Positions 23,801 to 35,250 are shown, counted from the stretch's first letter. The stretch: DNA of 64,000 nt from Monosporascus cannonballus (GCA_004154925.1 QJNS01000743.1:62378-126377); one strand, 5' to 3'. Notes: generated by a model not told the origin, from the sequence alone. Numbers and translations are program-made.

Positions 23801-26100
23801 TTTTAGCGGATGGTAAATTATGTGCTATAAAAATACCTTAATATTTTTGTCGTTTATTATCTCGACGATATTTTTATTTTTTCAAAAATAAAAAAAGCAT
23901 ACGCAAAATAAGTTTATAAAGTTTTTTAAGTTTTACAGAACGCAAAATTATTTGTTAACGCAGAAACAAATTAATTTTATATATAGGAAATAAAATATTT
24001 GGAATATATTATTACCTCAGAACATATCAAGATGGATTCTAAGAAAATCGCTGTAATTATAAAATAACAAATACTAATAACGGTTAAAAAGGTATAGGCA
24101 TTTTTTAAATTTGCCAATTATTATAGAAAATTTATTCGAAATTTTAGCAAAATAACTATACTCCTAATAAATTTTACGAAAAAAGAAAAAAGAATTTAAA
24201 TAAATACCAAATACGGAAAAGGTATTTTAAAATATTAAGAATACGATTACCAATAAGCCAGTATTAATTGTATACGATTTAAACCGTTCGGTTAAATTAA
24301 AAACCGATATTTCGGATTACGTATTAAGCGTAATAATCGGATAACGAAATAATTAAAATAAATTATATCTTATTGTATTTTTTCGTATAAATTAAAAGGA
24401 ACCAAATTTAATTACGGCATTCCAAATAAAAGATTTATGGTTATTATAATAGCATTTCGAGAATTTAAATATTTTTAAAAAAAGAATTTATACCAAATTA
24501 AGGTTTATACGGATTATTAAAATCTTACCCGATTTATTACGACCAAGAAATTTATAAAACGATAATTTCGTTATGCAGAAAAATTGGCGAACTTCGATTT
24601 CGTTATTATCCACAAAAAAGGATTAGAAAATAATAAAGTAAATGCCTTAAGTAAGCGATTAAATTTCGAAAGAAAATTGGTTAAAATTAGCTATATAATT
24701 TTTTAATATTATTATAGAAAAATATTTACGCTTACGATAAATTATAATAATTCGGGCAATACCTAATAACATATATCAGAAAATCCAATAATATAACGAT
24801 AGTTTTTTAAAAAATTAAAGAACGGATAAAATATAAGTTCCAAAAAAATATCAAAAAGATTTAATATGAAAAATATACGAATATTAATTATATAAATATC
24901 CAGGGATCCATAAAACCTTAAAGCAATTTTAACGTATATATTTTTTTCTAAAATAAAATTAATAATATAAAAAATTATACGGCAATACGATATTTGTACC
25001 AAAGTAAAAGCTCGACGACATAAGCCATACGGAAAATTACAGCCATTATTAATTATAAAACGATTATAATATTTAGTTACATTCGATTTTATTACTAAAC
25101 TTTCTATATTAAAAAACCTAATTACGGGAATATATTACGATAGTATTTTTGTAATCGTCGATCGATTTACGAAATTTTCCTATTTTTTACCATATTATAA
25201 GGATATAAATGCCGAATAACTGGTATATATTTTTTTTAAATACATTTTTAATATATACAGATTATTTATGGAAATTATATCAAATAAAAGATCGATATTC
25301 GCATTAAAATTTTGGCAAGGCCTTATGGTATAAATTGGCTTAAATTATAAGTTATTTAGCATATTTAAACCATAAACGAATAAATAAATAAAACGAATAA
25401 ATTAAATTTTGAAACTTATTTACGATGTTATATTAATTACGAATAAGATAACTAGGTTAAAAAATTACCGATCGCATAATTAGCCTATAATATTAGTTAC
25501 CATAAAAACATTAAAACAATATTTATAAACGCAAATTTTAATTTTATTTTAAAAATTTATAAAAAAATACGTAACGACGGTCCAATTAATATCAAAGTAA
25601 TTTTTACGTCAGAATAATTACGATAATTGTATTAAAAAATAAAAACAAAATTGGAATTCGTACGAAATTAAATAAATAAATATTATAACTAAAAAGGTTA
25701 AAAGGATTAACTTTCGAAAAAGGGGAAATAATTTTTCTCGTTACAAAAAATATTTAAACTAAAAAACCTAGCAAAAAACTCGATTTCAAATATATCGGTT
25801 TATACAAAATCGCTAAGAAAATCTCAGAAAATAACTACTAATTAAAATTTTTACCGAAAGTTAAACTTTATCCAATTTTTCATATTTTTTATTCGACTTA
25901 ACAGTAAATATAATGAAAATGAATACGGCATAAAATAATGTGGAAATAAAAAACGAATAAATATACGAAATAGAAAAAATACTTAATATACGAAAATAAA
26001 AAGGACTTACCCAGTACTTAATTAAATGGAAAAAATACCCAAATTCTGAAAATACCTGGAAACTCGCCAAAAATCTTATTGGCGCCCAGCGCCTATTGAA
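20900..26100 (+). pseudogene. GypB gag-pol polyprotein, RIP-inactivated
   Basis: A zinc knuckle is readable at 21645-21689 as KCFNCGKIGHKAYKY, i.e. C-x2-C-x4-H-x4-C with the last Cys changed to Tyr. The reverse transcriptase YLDD box is intact at 23858-23869 (VVYYLDDIFIFSK). The integrase core shows FVIVDRFTKF with the first catalytic Asp at 25160-25162. The chromodomain (26003-26100) reads TQYLIKWKKYPNSENTWK with its Trp residues kept, making GypB less damaged there than GypA. Many stops and some frame changes separate these islands. Confidence 0.88.
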
Positions 26101-26708
26101 AATTTTTTTACCAACAACAATAGGCGCGTCCCAATTAATAATCGACTAGTTAATAACCGGGATATCGGGCTAGTCGACTGCGGCTTATGTTAATGTGGTA
26201 GCCGTAACGGCGGCCTTTAATTACTTTTGTTCCTAACGTTTTTATTCTTTTAATTTATCCAATAATTAAAGCCTATATTATACTATAGTAATACCTTTCG
26301 AACGAACTAACGCCTTTTGTTTACGTAAACAAATAAAACGAAAAAAACCTTATTTATTTTTTCTTAATATTTACGTTAAATTTCGAAATAAAACCGTTAA
26401 AGTTTTAATAATTGCTTTTCGGTAAGCGCTTTTTTACGTTCCAAGTATTAATGCTTACGACAAATATTTTGCAAGGAAAAAATAAGTATACCGGTACCAT
26501 TACAAAATTAACCCTAATTAACATATTCTTTATACCTTAAAACGTTTTCCATTATTTCACATTTTATGTTTTTCGAGAAACAATACGAATAAAGCATAAC
26601 TTCGTAACCAAATTCGTTAAAGGTTTTTATAAGGTCAATATAACAAACGGTAAAAGAACGAGAAATACGACGAATTTTAAAAATACGAAACGACATAATT
26701 AAAAGCAA
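26080..26708 (-). pseudogene. GypB antisense ORF (Zn2Cys6-like cluster plus coiled coil)
   Basis: The frame opens at an ATG at 26706-26708. It is open for 64 codons and then continues through RIP-type stops. The cluster at 26502-26591 has the slots Y40, C43, C50, Y59, Y62 and C69, i.e. C-x2-C-x6-C-x8-C-x2-C-x6-C with three Cys-to-Tyr changes of the TGT-to-TAT kind. GYEVMLYSYCFSKN aligns with GFEVMPYIPCFRAG of GypA. A Lys/Glu/Gln-rich segment follows (LERKKALTEKQLLKL). After one frame change comes LRKQKALV, then RLQLLDKL-like sequence, the counterpart of the RGLRSLEEL motif of GypC. The end is uncertain, because the frame can be followed into the antisense of the chromodomain. Confidence 0.62.
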
Positions 26709-26785
26709 AAAAAAAGGATATTTACCAAATAAAAAAAGAGAAAAAAAGAAATTTTAAGGACAAGATTTAAAAAGGGGGGAAATTG

Positions 26786-27158
26786 TGTTACGACCTAACA
26801 AGCTCCGGTCTCAAGAAACGGTCAGGCAGGAGCATACGGGCTACCCATTAGGTTACGTAACGGTGATCACTGTTAAGCTAGTAATCATTAATAATCAAAA
26901 ATAATCCCAAATAATCGTAATTATTATTAACGGCGTAATCACGAATAATTAAGCCAAGAAAAAAAGGATATATACGCTTATTAATTCCATAGTTTAAATA
27001 GCTTTAACTTGCAATAACATTTCGTTATTTAAGGCACCTTTGGCATTACAAGACGTAATACGTTACTGTATCCATTGCTCAGATTTCCACGATACTCCTG
27101 CCAATATAAACCCGTCGACTTAAGGTTTAATAATTGGTTAAACCGCCTAGCCGTCACA
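26786..27158 (+). repeat. GypB 3' LTR (373 bp)
   Basis: It starts TGTTACGACCTAACAAGCTC and ends CCGTCACA, and is followed by the ACAAA duplication. It differs from the 5' LTR mostly by transitions. Confidence 0.92.
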
Positions 27159-27163
27159 ACAAA

Positions 27164-27216
27164 TTACAAGAATCGCCAGCACGAAAACAAGGTATATAAG
27201 GCATAACTTCAAAACC
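27164..27216 (-). pseudogene. GypA antisense ORF, N-terminal part displaced by GypB
   Basis: It encodes GFEVMPYIPCFRAGDSC on the minus strand, the first three slots of the Cys cluster (first Cys now Tyr at 27196-27198). The frame continues without a gap into 20412 downwards once GypB and one ACAAA are removed. Confidence 0.6.
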
Positions 27217-27368
27217 AGAATTAAAAACAAAAAAAAACAAAAATTTTGCGTTTTTTTTTCTAATTAATGCATTTGCAATTCTTAATAATTCGGCCAAATA
27301 TAGTTACCGGTAAAAAAAGAACTTACTAAAAAAATCTTAAGGGCAAAATTTAGGAAAAAAGAAAATCG

Positions 27369-27807
27369 TATTATAACCTAGCCAAAAAAGATCTTGGAAA
27401 CGGTTATTTGATAACCAAAATAAGACCTAAATAGGTCGGAATTACGATATATAAATCCGGAATAATTCAAAAAATCCAACGAGATCTATGTAATTATCCG
27501 ATATGGATCCGGAATAATTTAAAAGATCTAACGGGATCTATATAATTATCCGGTATAAATCCGAAATAATCCAAAGGATCCAACGGAATCCATAAAAGGA
27601 TATATACGCTTATTATTCCCATATTTTAAATAGTTTTAACTTGTAATACTTATTAATACCAATCGTTTACAATACAACATTACACCCTTAATATTACAAA
27701 ACGAAATACGATTACTATATCTATTATTCAGATTTCTACGATACTTCTACCAACATAAACCCGTACGACTAAGGTTTAATAATTGGTTAAACCCCTAGTT
27801 CGTCACA
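27369..27807 (+). repeat. GypA 3' LTR (439 bp)
   Basis: It starts TATTATAACC (RIP-altered TG), ends TCGTCACA, and is followed by CTAAT. It contains two full 52-bp minisatellite units (27455-27506 and 27507-27558) and a partial third from 27559. Confidence 0.87.
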
Positions 27808-27811
27808 CTAA

Positions 27812-27954
27812 TTTTTTATGGCTATAACGTAATAACGATAGCCCGTACGGCCAAAAAAATTGCTACACGGGTTTTTCCTATATAAAATATATTAGGAAAG
27901 CCCGGTATACGATAATATAACCGGTAATTATGCTATCATAGCTATAAAGGCGTT
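27812..27954. repeat. Small TIR element, second copy (degraded)
   Basis: It resembles 13898-14044: a CTATAACGTAAT-like left end, a GCTATAAAGGCGTTA right end, and a shared middle with CCGTACGG and GGGTTTTTCCTAT strings. Confidence 0.55.
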
Positions 27955-28137
27955 ACGGTCGCCTATTTTCCAGGCCTAACCTTAACTATATTAACCTTAA
28001 TTTTTATGTAAAAAATTCGAAAAAACTTCTTATACGTATATTATCTTATATTCGATAAATATATAAAATATTAAAATTTATTGGATTTAAATTAACTGCA
28101 TAATAATTATAAAAACGTTCTGGATTTAGCTGGCCTT

Positions 28138-28284
28138 AATATTCTTATAATTGCGACGTAATAATTATAACCCGCATAAGCAAAAACATAGCCAAACGGG
28201 CTTTTCCTATGCCAAATTATCTTTGGACGGCTTATGGCAAAATAATATACGCGGTATTTGCGCTGTCGCAACTATAAAAGCGTT
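28138..28284. repeat. Small TIR element, third copy
   Basis: It has left TTATAATTGCGAC and right GTCGCAACTATAAAAGCG ends. It shares CAAAAACATAGCCAAACGGG with the inverse of the first copy. It is preceded by GGATTTAGCTGGCCTTAAT, which also follows the first copy at 14047-14065, so these units form a short tandem series. Confidence 0.6.
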
Positions 28285-28882
28285 TCGGTCGTTTATTTCC
28301 CAAATTTCAAATTTAACTATACCGGCCCTAATCTTACTTAAAAAATTCGAAAAACTCTTTGCATATATCTTAACATAATTTCGATATATATATAAAATAT
28401 TAAATTTATCGGATTGGGTTCGGTGGTGGAAATAAAAGAAATTAATTATTTTATTTAAAAAAATATTAAACGAAAAAGTTTTTGCGCAATTTTAATTTAG
28501 GCCTCATTAGTTCGTTACGGGGATACGCTATTTGATTAATTAATTTTAGTGCTTTGGCATAATACATAAAAGTGCATCCAAATAAAAACGAGCCAGCAGA
28601 GGCCTGAGCTAGCTGAAGTAATCTATAATATCGATAACGTCTTCGATTTAAGTAGAATATGGAAATTTTTATTAGCTAACCTTTTTGTTTTAATGGGTAA
28701 TTCCATATACGCAAATATTTTAACAGATATACGGATTAGTACGCAGGTTAATACGGATTTAAAAATATCTACGAGTATCAGTAGGTGGTTCGTTCATAGG
28801 TAAGTAGTTGTAGATATTTTTAGAAAAACGCTAAGACCACCCACGGTTGTGGGTAGTCCGTGGGTACCCATTGGGTACCCAT
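28285..28882. other. Right-hand remnant of the hAT-like element
   Basis: AT-rich sequence gradually becomes GC-balanced towards the subterminal GTGGGT repeats (28840-28880). No protein is recognisable. Confidence 0.5.
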
Positions 28883-28901
28883 TGCAAACCCTACAAAGTC
28901 G

Positions 28902-29368
28902 ACCGTGCTGAAAGGAAGGGATTAGCCCTTCAGGCCGTGATTCGGCCAGCGGTCCGATCGATCATGCTGTCCTCTTATAGCTGTTACACGCTCTCTGCCT
29001 TGGGAGACAGCTCCTTCTCGCTCTTTCTTCTATTGAGACACGACATCTCATGACGTCCTATGACGTCTCCAGGTAGGAGACCAGGACCATATGTAAATAG
29101 ACAGGCTTAGACTTCCAAAGATTATTCCTCTTGGAGGATCATCAATAGATTGGGATTTGCCCTGACAATAGCAGTGCAAGCGAAGTATTCCTATGCCTAC
29201 TAAAAAAACACAGTACATAGTAAATAAAACGTTAAAAAAATTTACGAAAATCCACTAAAAATTAAGAAAACATTTATTAAATTAAATATATACATTGAAT
29301 AAAAGTTATTTTAAAAATGTTAGTACTATATTATAGTTTAATAAATAAATATCTAATAAAACGATTAG
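28902..29368. other. Unique GC-balanced island, then boundary of the AT-rich block
   Basis: 28902-29200 has ordinary composition with no supported gene. At about 29200 composition drops sharply into AT-rich repeat sequence. Confidence 0.5.
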
Positions 29369-29735
29369 TATAACGGCTAAAAGTTTAACCAACTATTAAA
29401 CCTTAGTTATACAGGTTTATGTTAGCAGAAATATTGTAAAAATTTAAACAAAAAGATAATATAATTAAGTCTCGTAATATAAAGGGTATTTTAGATAACG
29501 AAGTTATATCGTAAATTAATATTTTTAAATTATGGATATATCGAATTTATATATTACATATAAATTAAATAAATTTTTATTAGATTTTAAAGTTACAATA
29601 AATCTAATCTCCTTTATATGCGCTTGGTTTTGTATATATTTATTCGGATTTTAAACCTAAGAAAAATCCAAATTCCGTGATTTATTTGTATAAGTTCGAC
29701 CGTTCTCGCTACCGGCCTTAATTCGGGTCGTAATA
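29369..29735 (-). repeat. GypE 3' LTR (367 bp)
   Basis: On the minus strand it starts TATTACGACCCGAATTAAGG (RIP-altered TGTTACGACC) and ends AGCCGTTATA. Length and both termini match the family of the solo LTR at 31827-32191. No duplication is seen around it alone, consistent with its being one end of a larger element. Confidence 0.72.
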
Positions 29736-29956
29736 CGATTTTTCTTTTTTTAGAATTTTTATTTTTAAAGATTTCAGCTTAGATAAACCTTAATTTTACT
29801 ATAGCAAGTCGTATAGTTAATCGCACACTTTGTAGTAGTTTTAATTTTTTAAAAAAGCTTAAAATTTCTATTTATTTGTATTATTAAATTTGGTTTAAAA
29901 TAATGCTATATACGCTATATTTTGAAAATAATACGATATATTAAATTATTAAAAAA

Positions 29957-30407
29957 ATGATTTATAGTTATAACGAATGTAATAAAAACCGCCGCTGTTA
30001 TGATAATTCCGGTGCTTTAATTAATTCTTTGCATCGTATTAAGAAAAAGCAAATCGTTTAAATCATATAAAACCTGTTACTAAAAACACTTTTTGCGGTT
30101 TTAATAAAAGATAAAAAAGGACCTAGTGTATAAATAGCGTAATATTAACGAAATTATTTGTTATTTTTTTCGTTTACAGCGGCAGAAAGATTTTTTTTAC
30201 AAAAAAGAGATTAAAATTATTAATTACGGACTTTAATCGATAAACGAATTAAACGAAGAAAAGTACGCGAAATTCGAGGTCGTTGTAATTGTACTATTCG
30301 TCGATTTACCCAATTGGCTAGTTTTCGAAAACCTTAATTAGGGGGCCATTATTGGCGATTTCGACATTATTGGTAAAAGTTTTTTAAGAGGCGTTAGTCG
30401 TTTATAA
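29957..30407 (+). pseudogene. GypE antisense ORF (fourth copy)
   Basis: It runs opposite to GypE, hence on the plus strand. An ATG at 29957 leads into ECNKNRRC-type Cys-containing sequence. After a frame change, frame 30171 onward reads RLQRQKDFF, then NYGL-stop-SINELNEE, matching RFRKQKK ... RGLRSLEEL of GypC at the same spacing. The tail reads N-stop-GAIIGDFDIIGKSFL before TAA at 30405-30407, paralleling N-stop-GTFNPADFGVANKGFL of GypC. Finding the same N-to-C order in an element inserted in the opposite orientation argues that this is a real protein and not a by-product of base composition. Confidence 0.6.
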
Positions 30408-33400
30408 AATTTTTCGCGGATTTCTAGACCTTTTCGAAATTTGGATAATTTTTTCATTTAATTATATACTGACTAAATCCGGGTTTTTATTTTTGTTTTT
30501 ATTTTATTTTAAAAGTTTTTGGTATTTTAAAAATTTCCCTTATTTCGCATATAACTACGTCCTTTATTTTATGTCGCTTTATTTCGTATTGATTTTAATA
30601 ATATCTATTATTAACTTAACTAGAGAAATATAAAAAGTAAAATAGAATTCGATTGTTGGCGAAAATTCTAATTAGTAATTATTTTCTAAAACTGTTAACG
30701 ATTTTATAGAGATCGATATATTTAAAAACGAGGTGTTATTGAGTTTTTTATTTATATATTTTTTAGATTTAAAAAACGATTTAGTCTTTTTTACAGTTTA
30801 TTTTTGTTAATTTCATTAAGTTTTTAAAAAATGCAATGCTTTCATATTTAATTATGTGCGCAGTATACCTTTATTTTTATATTTAATATAATTAATAAAC
30901 CTTTTTAACATATGCATTATTTCGACATTAATACGTTTATCGTACATATTTCAATAAGTTTAGAATATTAAATTAAAGTTTATATTTATTAAAAATATTT
31001 TAATATTTTTGTGAAAATGAGTATTATAAATTAATTACGCAATAAATATGTTCTTAACTTGATTGTTGTATTCTTAATTAATATAATATCATAAATAAAA
31101 ATTTAATATTTAATTGTATTATTGCATTATTTCGTTGATTTAAAATTTAAATATATAGAATAATTTATAATTTAAATCGATTTATAATAAAAGTTTGTAT
31201 TCGAGTTTCACAATAAACATAATGTTTTATCAGATCTAAGTTTATATAATACTCCGTATATAATAGAAATATTTCCGAAAAATATGCAAATTATTTATTT
31301 TCTATTCGCATTCTTTTAATAATTTAAAAAATGAGAAACCTTCGTAAGTTTGTCAACAATTACGAAAATGTTGTAGTACTATATTTTCATTATAAAATAT
31401 TCGGATAAAAAAATTTAATAATAAAATCTACAATAATGAAATCTCATGATTTCTTTAATATTAGTAATATTTATAGCTTTGTATGAAGTTCGTATCGCTA
31501 TCTTTTAGTCTTATTATAAACATCGTATTATCGTTATATTTTTTGAATTATTATTTTTATTACTAAAAATAAATATATAAATATTATTGTAAGAGTTTTA
31601 AAATTCTGAAGTCTTTATATAACTGACATTCGTATATATGCAGTATTAAATCCATTTAGAAAATTTCTAAATCTTATAACTTATTTAAATATTTAATTCT
31701 TAGTAGATTATCGTTATATTTATTAACTCCTTAATTTACGTTATATGTACAACTCGCATTATTGTATATTAACTTAAATATACGTATTTTTTTAACGTAA
31801 TATTGAAAATTATGTAGTTAACTTTATGTGACGGCTAGGCGGTTCAATCAACTATTAAACCTAAGTCGTACGGGTTTATGTTGGCAGAAGTATCGTGGGA
31901 ATCTGAGCAATGGATACAATAAGTTGTCACGTCTCGCAATACCAAGGGTATCTTGGGTAACCAAGTTGTAGGTATTAATAAGTGTTGCAAGCTGAAGCTA
32001 TCTAAACTATGGTGATAAACATGTCTATATATTGATTTCTCCGATTACTGCTCGTTTCTCCTCAGTAGAGCTTTACTGAGCGGTTGCTCAGTGGTGCTCA
32101 GTTGCAACCTGCTGAGCACTGATCACGTGACGTAGTTTTGGTGGTCTTGGCCCGACCGTTTCCACAGGCCCCGCCTGGTTAGGTCGTAACACTTTAATTA
32201 TTTTTTTCGATATATAGTAGCTTACTTAAGGTATTTATTTTGCCGTTTTTAAAATCTTGTTTATAAATAATAAGGAAATCAAAATTCGCCATTTCTTCCG
32301 TATTATAATTACTGTTTTATAATTTTTTAGTTGTAATAAAACGAGTAAGATTTTAATAATTCGTATAAATTTTAACCTGAAAATATTTTTTCTTACAGTA
32401 TTTAAATTTTCTAAAATTTACAATAATAGCTATGAAATTTTTTAGAGAATACTGTAATCAAATTTAGCTTTTTTAATTTCTATAAATAAAACGTAATAAA
32501 ATATAAATTACTGAAATTATGTCGTTATTTTATAATTATATTTAATATATAATCCGAAATATCGGTTTTTATTTTACGAAACCTATTAAATGGTATATAA
32601 TTAATATTAATTTGTTAATAATCGTATTCTTAATCTTTTATAACTCTTTTGCTATTTTTAACATTTATTTTAAAAGTTTTAGTGAATTTAATTAAAAATA
32701 TAGCGAGTTTATCAGTGTTTTGAATAAGCTTTTTAAAATAATTAACATATTCGAAAAATGTTTATATTTTCTTAATTATAATTAACGTTAAGTATTCCAT
32801 AGATATGATGATTGTTGAGGATTTATTTTAATAAGCTTTTCAATAATAATATATCCCAGATATTTTATATTATATTTGTAAAATTTACTTTTTATATTAA
32901 TTAACAATTTGGTACTTTATAGAATTTTTAAAACTATATCACTTTATTTTATATATGTGTTTTATTTTCAAATAAACTGATTTTTTTAAAGTAATACATA
33001 ATAAAATCATTAAAGTGTTTTCGTAATATATAATATAGTCCATGTTAATAAATTATTAATACGTTTATAAAATATATTACCGTAATTAAAAATTCAAGTA
33101 GATCCTATTCTATTTTAAAACTATTTTATATTTACAAATACTTAATTTAAACAAAGTTATTTTTTTTACGATTAAATAATATAAATTCTTTAAAATCAGC
33201 TTTTTATCTCAATAAGTAACGATAACGGCATTTAATTCTTAATAGTAATATCGTTAAATCGGTAATAATTAATTAAATGCCGTAATTTTTTAATTTTTAA
33301 GCATACGATATATAAAGTACTTTACGGATAACTTTGAAAGTTATATTTATGTTTTTTATAGCTGATTTTCTAATTTCTTTTTAAAAAACGCACAATTCGT

Positions 33401-33700
33401 TTTCGTTAATATTATGAATAAGATAAAATGTTTTAAATGAAGTTTTTTTTAAATTATTTCGTAATTTTATTTTCTATATTTCAATAATTTCGTATTAATT
33501 GTTTTGAAAAGTTATTTATATTTATGATATTACGATTATATATTGGTAAAAGGTTTTAATCTTTCGGTCTGCTGTTATAAATTATTATTTTATTATTTAA
33601 ACTTCTATTTAGTAACAATAATATCACGCAGTATCTTTCTTTCATGTTTCTTTTATATATTATTCTTAGAAGTAATAAGATGTTTATTATATTTTTATAC
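30385..33700 (-). pseudogene. GypE pol remnant (chromodomain, integrase, reverse transcriptase)
   Basis: The chromodomain at 30385-30475 matches the minus-strand equivalent of YLIKW-KYP-S-NTW-PAKNLI in GypB. The integrase FVIVD-like core has its Asp at 31352-31354. The reverse transcriptase region around 33000-33100 aligns with the NVLI-FQR-VNYVL segment of GypB. The YLDD box is no longer recognisable. Stops occur every few codons. Confidence 0.65.
31827..32191 (-). mobile_element. Solo LTR of a Gypsy element, barely RIP-mutated
   Basis: This 365-bp LTR is in reverse orientation (minus strand starts TGTTACGACCTAACCAGGCG and ends GCCGTCACA). It has a perfect 5-bp target duplication CTTTA at 31822-31826 and 32192-32196. 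It keeps normal GC content and CpA/TpG-containing motifs, while the GypE sequence on either side is AT-rich. It lies inside the integrase-RT part of GypE, so it is younger than GypE. Confidence 0.9.
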
Positions 33701-34124
33701 TTCTATTTATCATTGTTTGCAATTAAGTACTAAATTTTCTCGTTTTTTAAAATTCTATTTATCGAGAAAATATTGAACGAGTTTTATTTAATTAACTTTT
33801 TATATTAATATATTTACAGTTCTCTTTAAACTATATCGGAATTTGGTAATAAAACGATATTCGAATTTATTTTTTAATATGAGTTTTCAATAAAAATTTA
33901 GAAATAATTAATTTCCTGTTCAAAATTTTATTATCGTAAACGAAAGTTTAATTTTTAGTATTTGTAATTATATAAGGCTTTGATTTATATTTTTATAATA
34001 ATTTGACTTATTAATAACCTTTAGTATAATATAATATTCGTTCAAAGCCTCGTAATCTATGGTTACGGTATACTAATATATTCTAATTTTTGTATTTAAT
34101 ATTAAAAAGCTATTAACTACTTTT

Positions 34125-35250
34125 TGTTATAACCTAACGGTCTTGGCTGTCCTACAAACGGTCGAGGCCACAAAAAATGCTAAATCCGATCTAAGCCAAG
34201 ACATTACGTAACTGGCTCAAAGGTTTTAAGGTGCCAAATACCTTAAGCTTTTTAAGCTAGCAAAAGGACTTAAAGAGCTTAAAGGGCTTAAGAGTTTAAA
34301 CCGTTTACATATTTTAAACGAAAATAAAGATATATGGGCTTATTATTCTCATAGCATAATTAATATCAATTTATAATATTTATTAATATTTATAACTTAG
34401 TTCAAATATTGTGGTATTGTAAAATGTAATGCGATTTTTATATTTATTACTTAGATTTTTATAATATTTTTTCTGATATAAACCCGTACGACTTATGTTT
34501 AATAATTGATTAAATCGTTTAATCGTTATACGTTGCAAGTTCTTATTTAAGAATATCGTCAAACTTTAAGTAATATTCCTTTAATCACTATATCGATTAA
34601 TATATAAATATTTTTTGCTGTCGCGTAGTTTCAAGTCAGAATTAAGAAATTTGAAAAACAAGTTTAATAATTCGCGGAACAGGTAATAGCCCTTCCAATT
34701 CGAATTATTGCACCCAAGTACAAAGCTAAAAAGCCTTAACTTTACGATAAAAACAAAAATGTTTAAAGTTTTTTTGTTTAGGTACGAATATATTTCTATA
34801 TTTAAAACTTAAACGAATCCGTAGGTAGAATTTTTGCTATAGCAATTTTCCTTACATAAAACGTTTTGGATTAATTTAAGCTGATTATACGAGATTATCT
34901 AAAAAGCACCGAAACCGATTAAAAAAAGGTTAATAAGGTCCGTTTTTTCAATTACACGAACTTTAAAAAGAAATTAAAAGCTAATTTCGAGAACCTAAAT
35001 AAAGAACGAACGGCGGTAGAGCAGATTTTACGATTATAATAAAAAAGATTTTTTTTTTAAAAAAAATATGCCACTAGTTTTAAAGAATTGAAGAAAATTT
35101 AAAAATATTTTAATTTTGTACCTTGATTTTAAGAAAAAATTAAATCACTTTATTTTAGTTAAAGTTTATTTATATCTCTTTAATATTTACAACCTATTTA
35201 AAAATCTAAATTTCATTCTTAAAAAATTCAGCATTTATTAATTTAACAAA
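34125..35250 (+). mobile_element. GypD: 5' LTR and gag start of a further Gypsy element
   Basis: An LTR (34125-34530, 406 bp) starts TGTTATAACCTAACGG and ends AATCGTTATA. The internal start CGTTGCAAG follows, as in GypB. The next about 700 bp resemble the gag leader of GypA/GypB, for example an AAGCTAAAAAGCC-...-TACGATAAAAA region. No pol or matching 3' LTR was found to the right, so the element is truncated or decayed beyond recognition. The LTR holds a small run of AGCTTAAAGGGCTTAA-like degenerate repeats (34240-34300). Confidence 0.7.

Larger units (their letters stand above)
20418..27158 (+). mobile_element. GypB: complete Ty3/Gypsy chromovirus-type element nested in GypA
   Basis: GypB has LTRs of 371 and 373 bp that start TGTTACGACC and end in CGTTATA/CGTCACA. 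The 5-bp target duplication is perfect (ACAAA at 20413-20417 and 27159-27163). A polypurine tract AAAAAGGGGGGA sits just before the 3' LTR (26770-26780). The interior runs gag with zinc knuckle, reverse transcriptase, integrase and chromodomain on the plus strand, plus an antisense frame next to the 3' LTR. It split the antisense frame of GypA on insertion. RIP damage is heavy. Confidence 0.93.
14066..27807 (+). mobile_element. GypA: Ty3/Gypsy chromovirus-type LTR retrotransposon, interrupted by GypB
   Basis: GypA is bounded by LTRs starting TGTTATAACC (5') and TATTATAACC (3', one G-to-A change). The target duplication is TTAAT (14061-14065) / CTAAT (27808-27812), with one transition. Without nested GypB and its duplicated ACAAA the element is about 7.0 kb. 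The interior shows, in plus orientation, gag with a zinc-knuckle-like motif, reverse transcriptase, integrase and a C-terminal chromodomain, the order of Ty3/Gypsy elements. An antisense frame lies between the chromodomain and the 3' LTR. It is dense with RIP-type stops and certainly dead. Confidence 0.9.
13358..28893. mobile_element. hAT-like element boundaries enclosing nested insertions (15.5 kb)
   Basis: The left end reads TAGGGTTTGCA (13358-13368) and the right end TGCAAACCCTA (28883-28893), an 11-bp perfect inverted pair. The flanking 8 bases are CAAATTCG (13350-13357) and CAAAGTCG (28894-28901), seven of eight identical, the duplication size typical of hAT elements. Both subterminal regions carry repeated ACCCAC/GTGGGT motifs and a CTCGTAGATAT string, the sort of subterminal repeats hAT transposases bind. 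After subtracting GypA (with GypB nested in it), about 1.8 kb of the original element remains (13358-14065 and 27808-28893). No hAT transposase motif could be read in the remnant, so it may have been non-autonomous or too damaged. Confidence 0.72.
29369..34124 (-). mobile_element. GypE: minus-strand Ty3/Gypsy element, 5' part missing
   Basis: From left to right the minus-strand order is 3' LTR (29369-29735), antisense frame (29957-30407), chromodomain (about 30385-30475), integrase (first Asp codon 31352-31354) and reverse transcriptase (around 33000-33700). Distances match GypB once the solo LTR at 31827-32191 is removed. Homology ends where the plus-strand GypD LTR begins at 34125. The gag half and 5' LTR were not found, so GypE is probably interrupted or truncated there. 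RIP damage is very strong. Confidence 0.75.

Noticed and set aside
25861..26070. Minus-strand open frame antisense to the GypB chromodomain (similar frames at 19699-19917 and 44899-45090)
   Set aside because: These are the complement of conserved pol sequence and lie past the TAA that ends the antisense frame in GypC. Their similarity follows from the chromodomain on the other strand.
33543..33776. Long AT-rich frames in 33-36 kb and 54-56 kb (Leu/Ile/Tyr/Phe-rich)
   Set aside because: Their composition is what AT-rich DNA encodes by chance, and they fall within degraded repeats.
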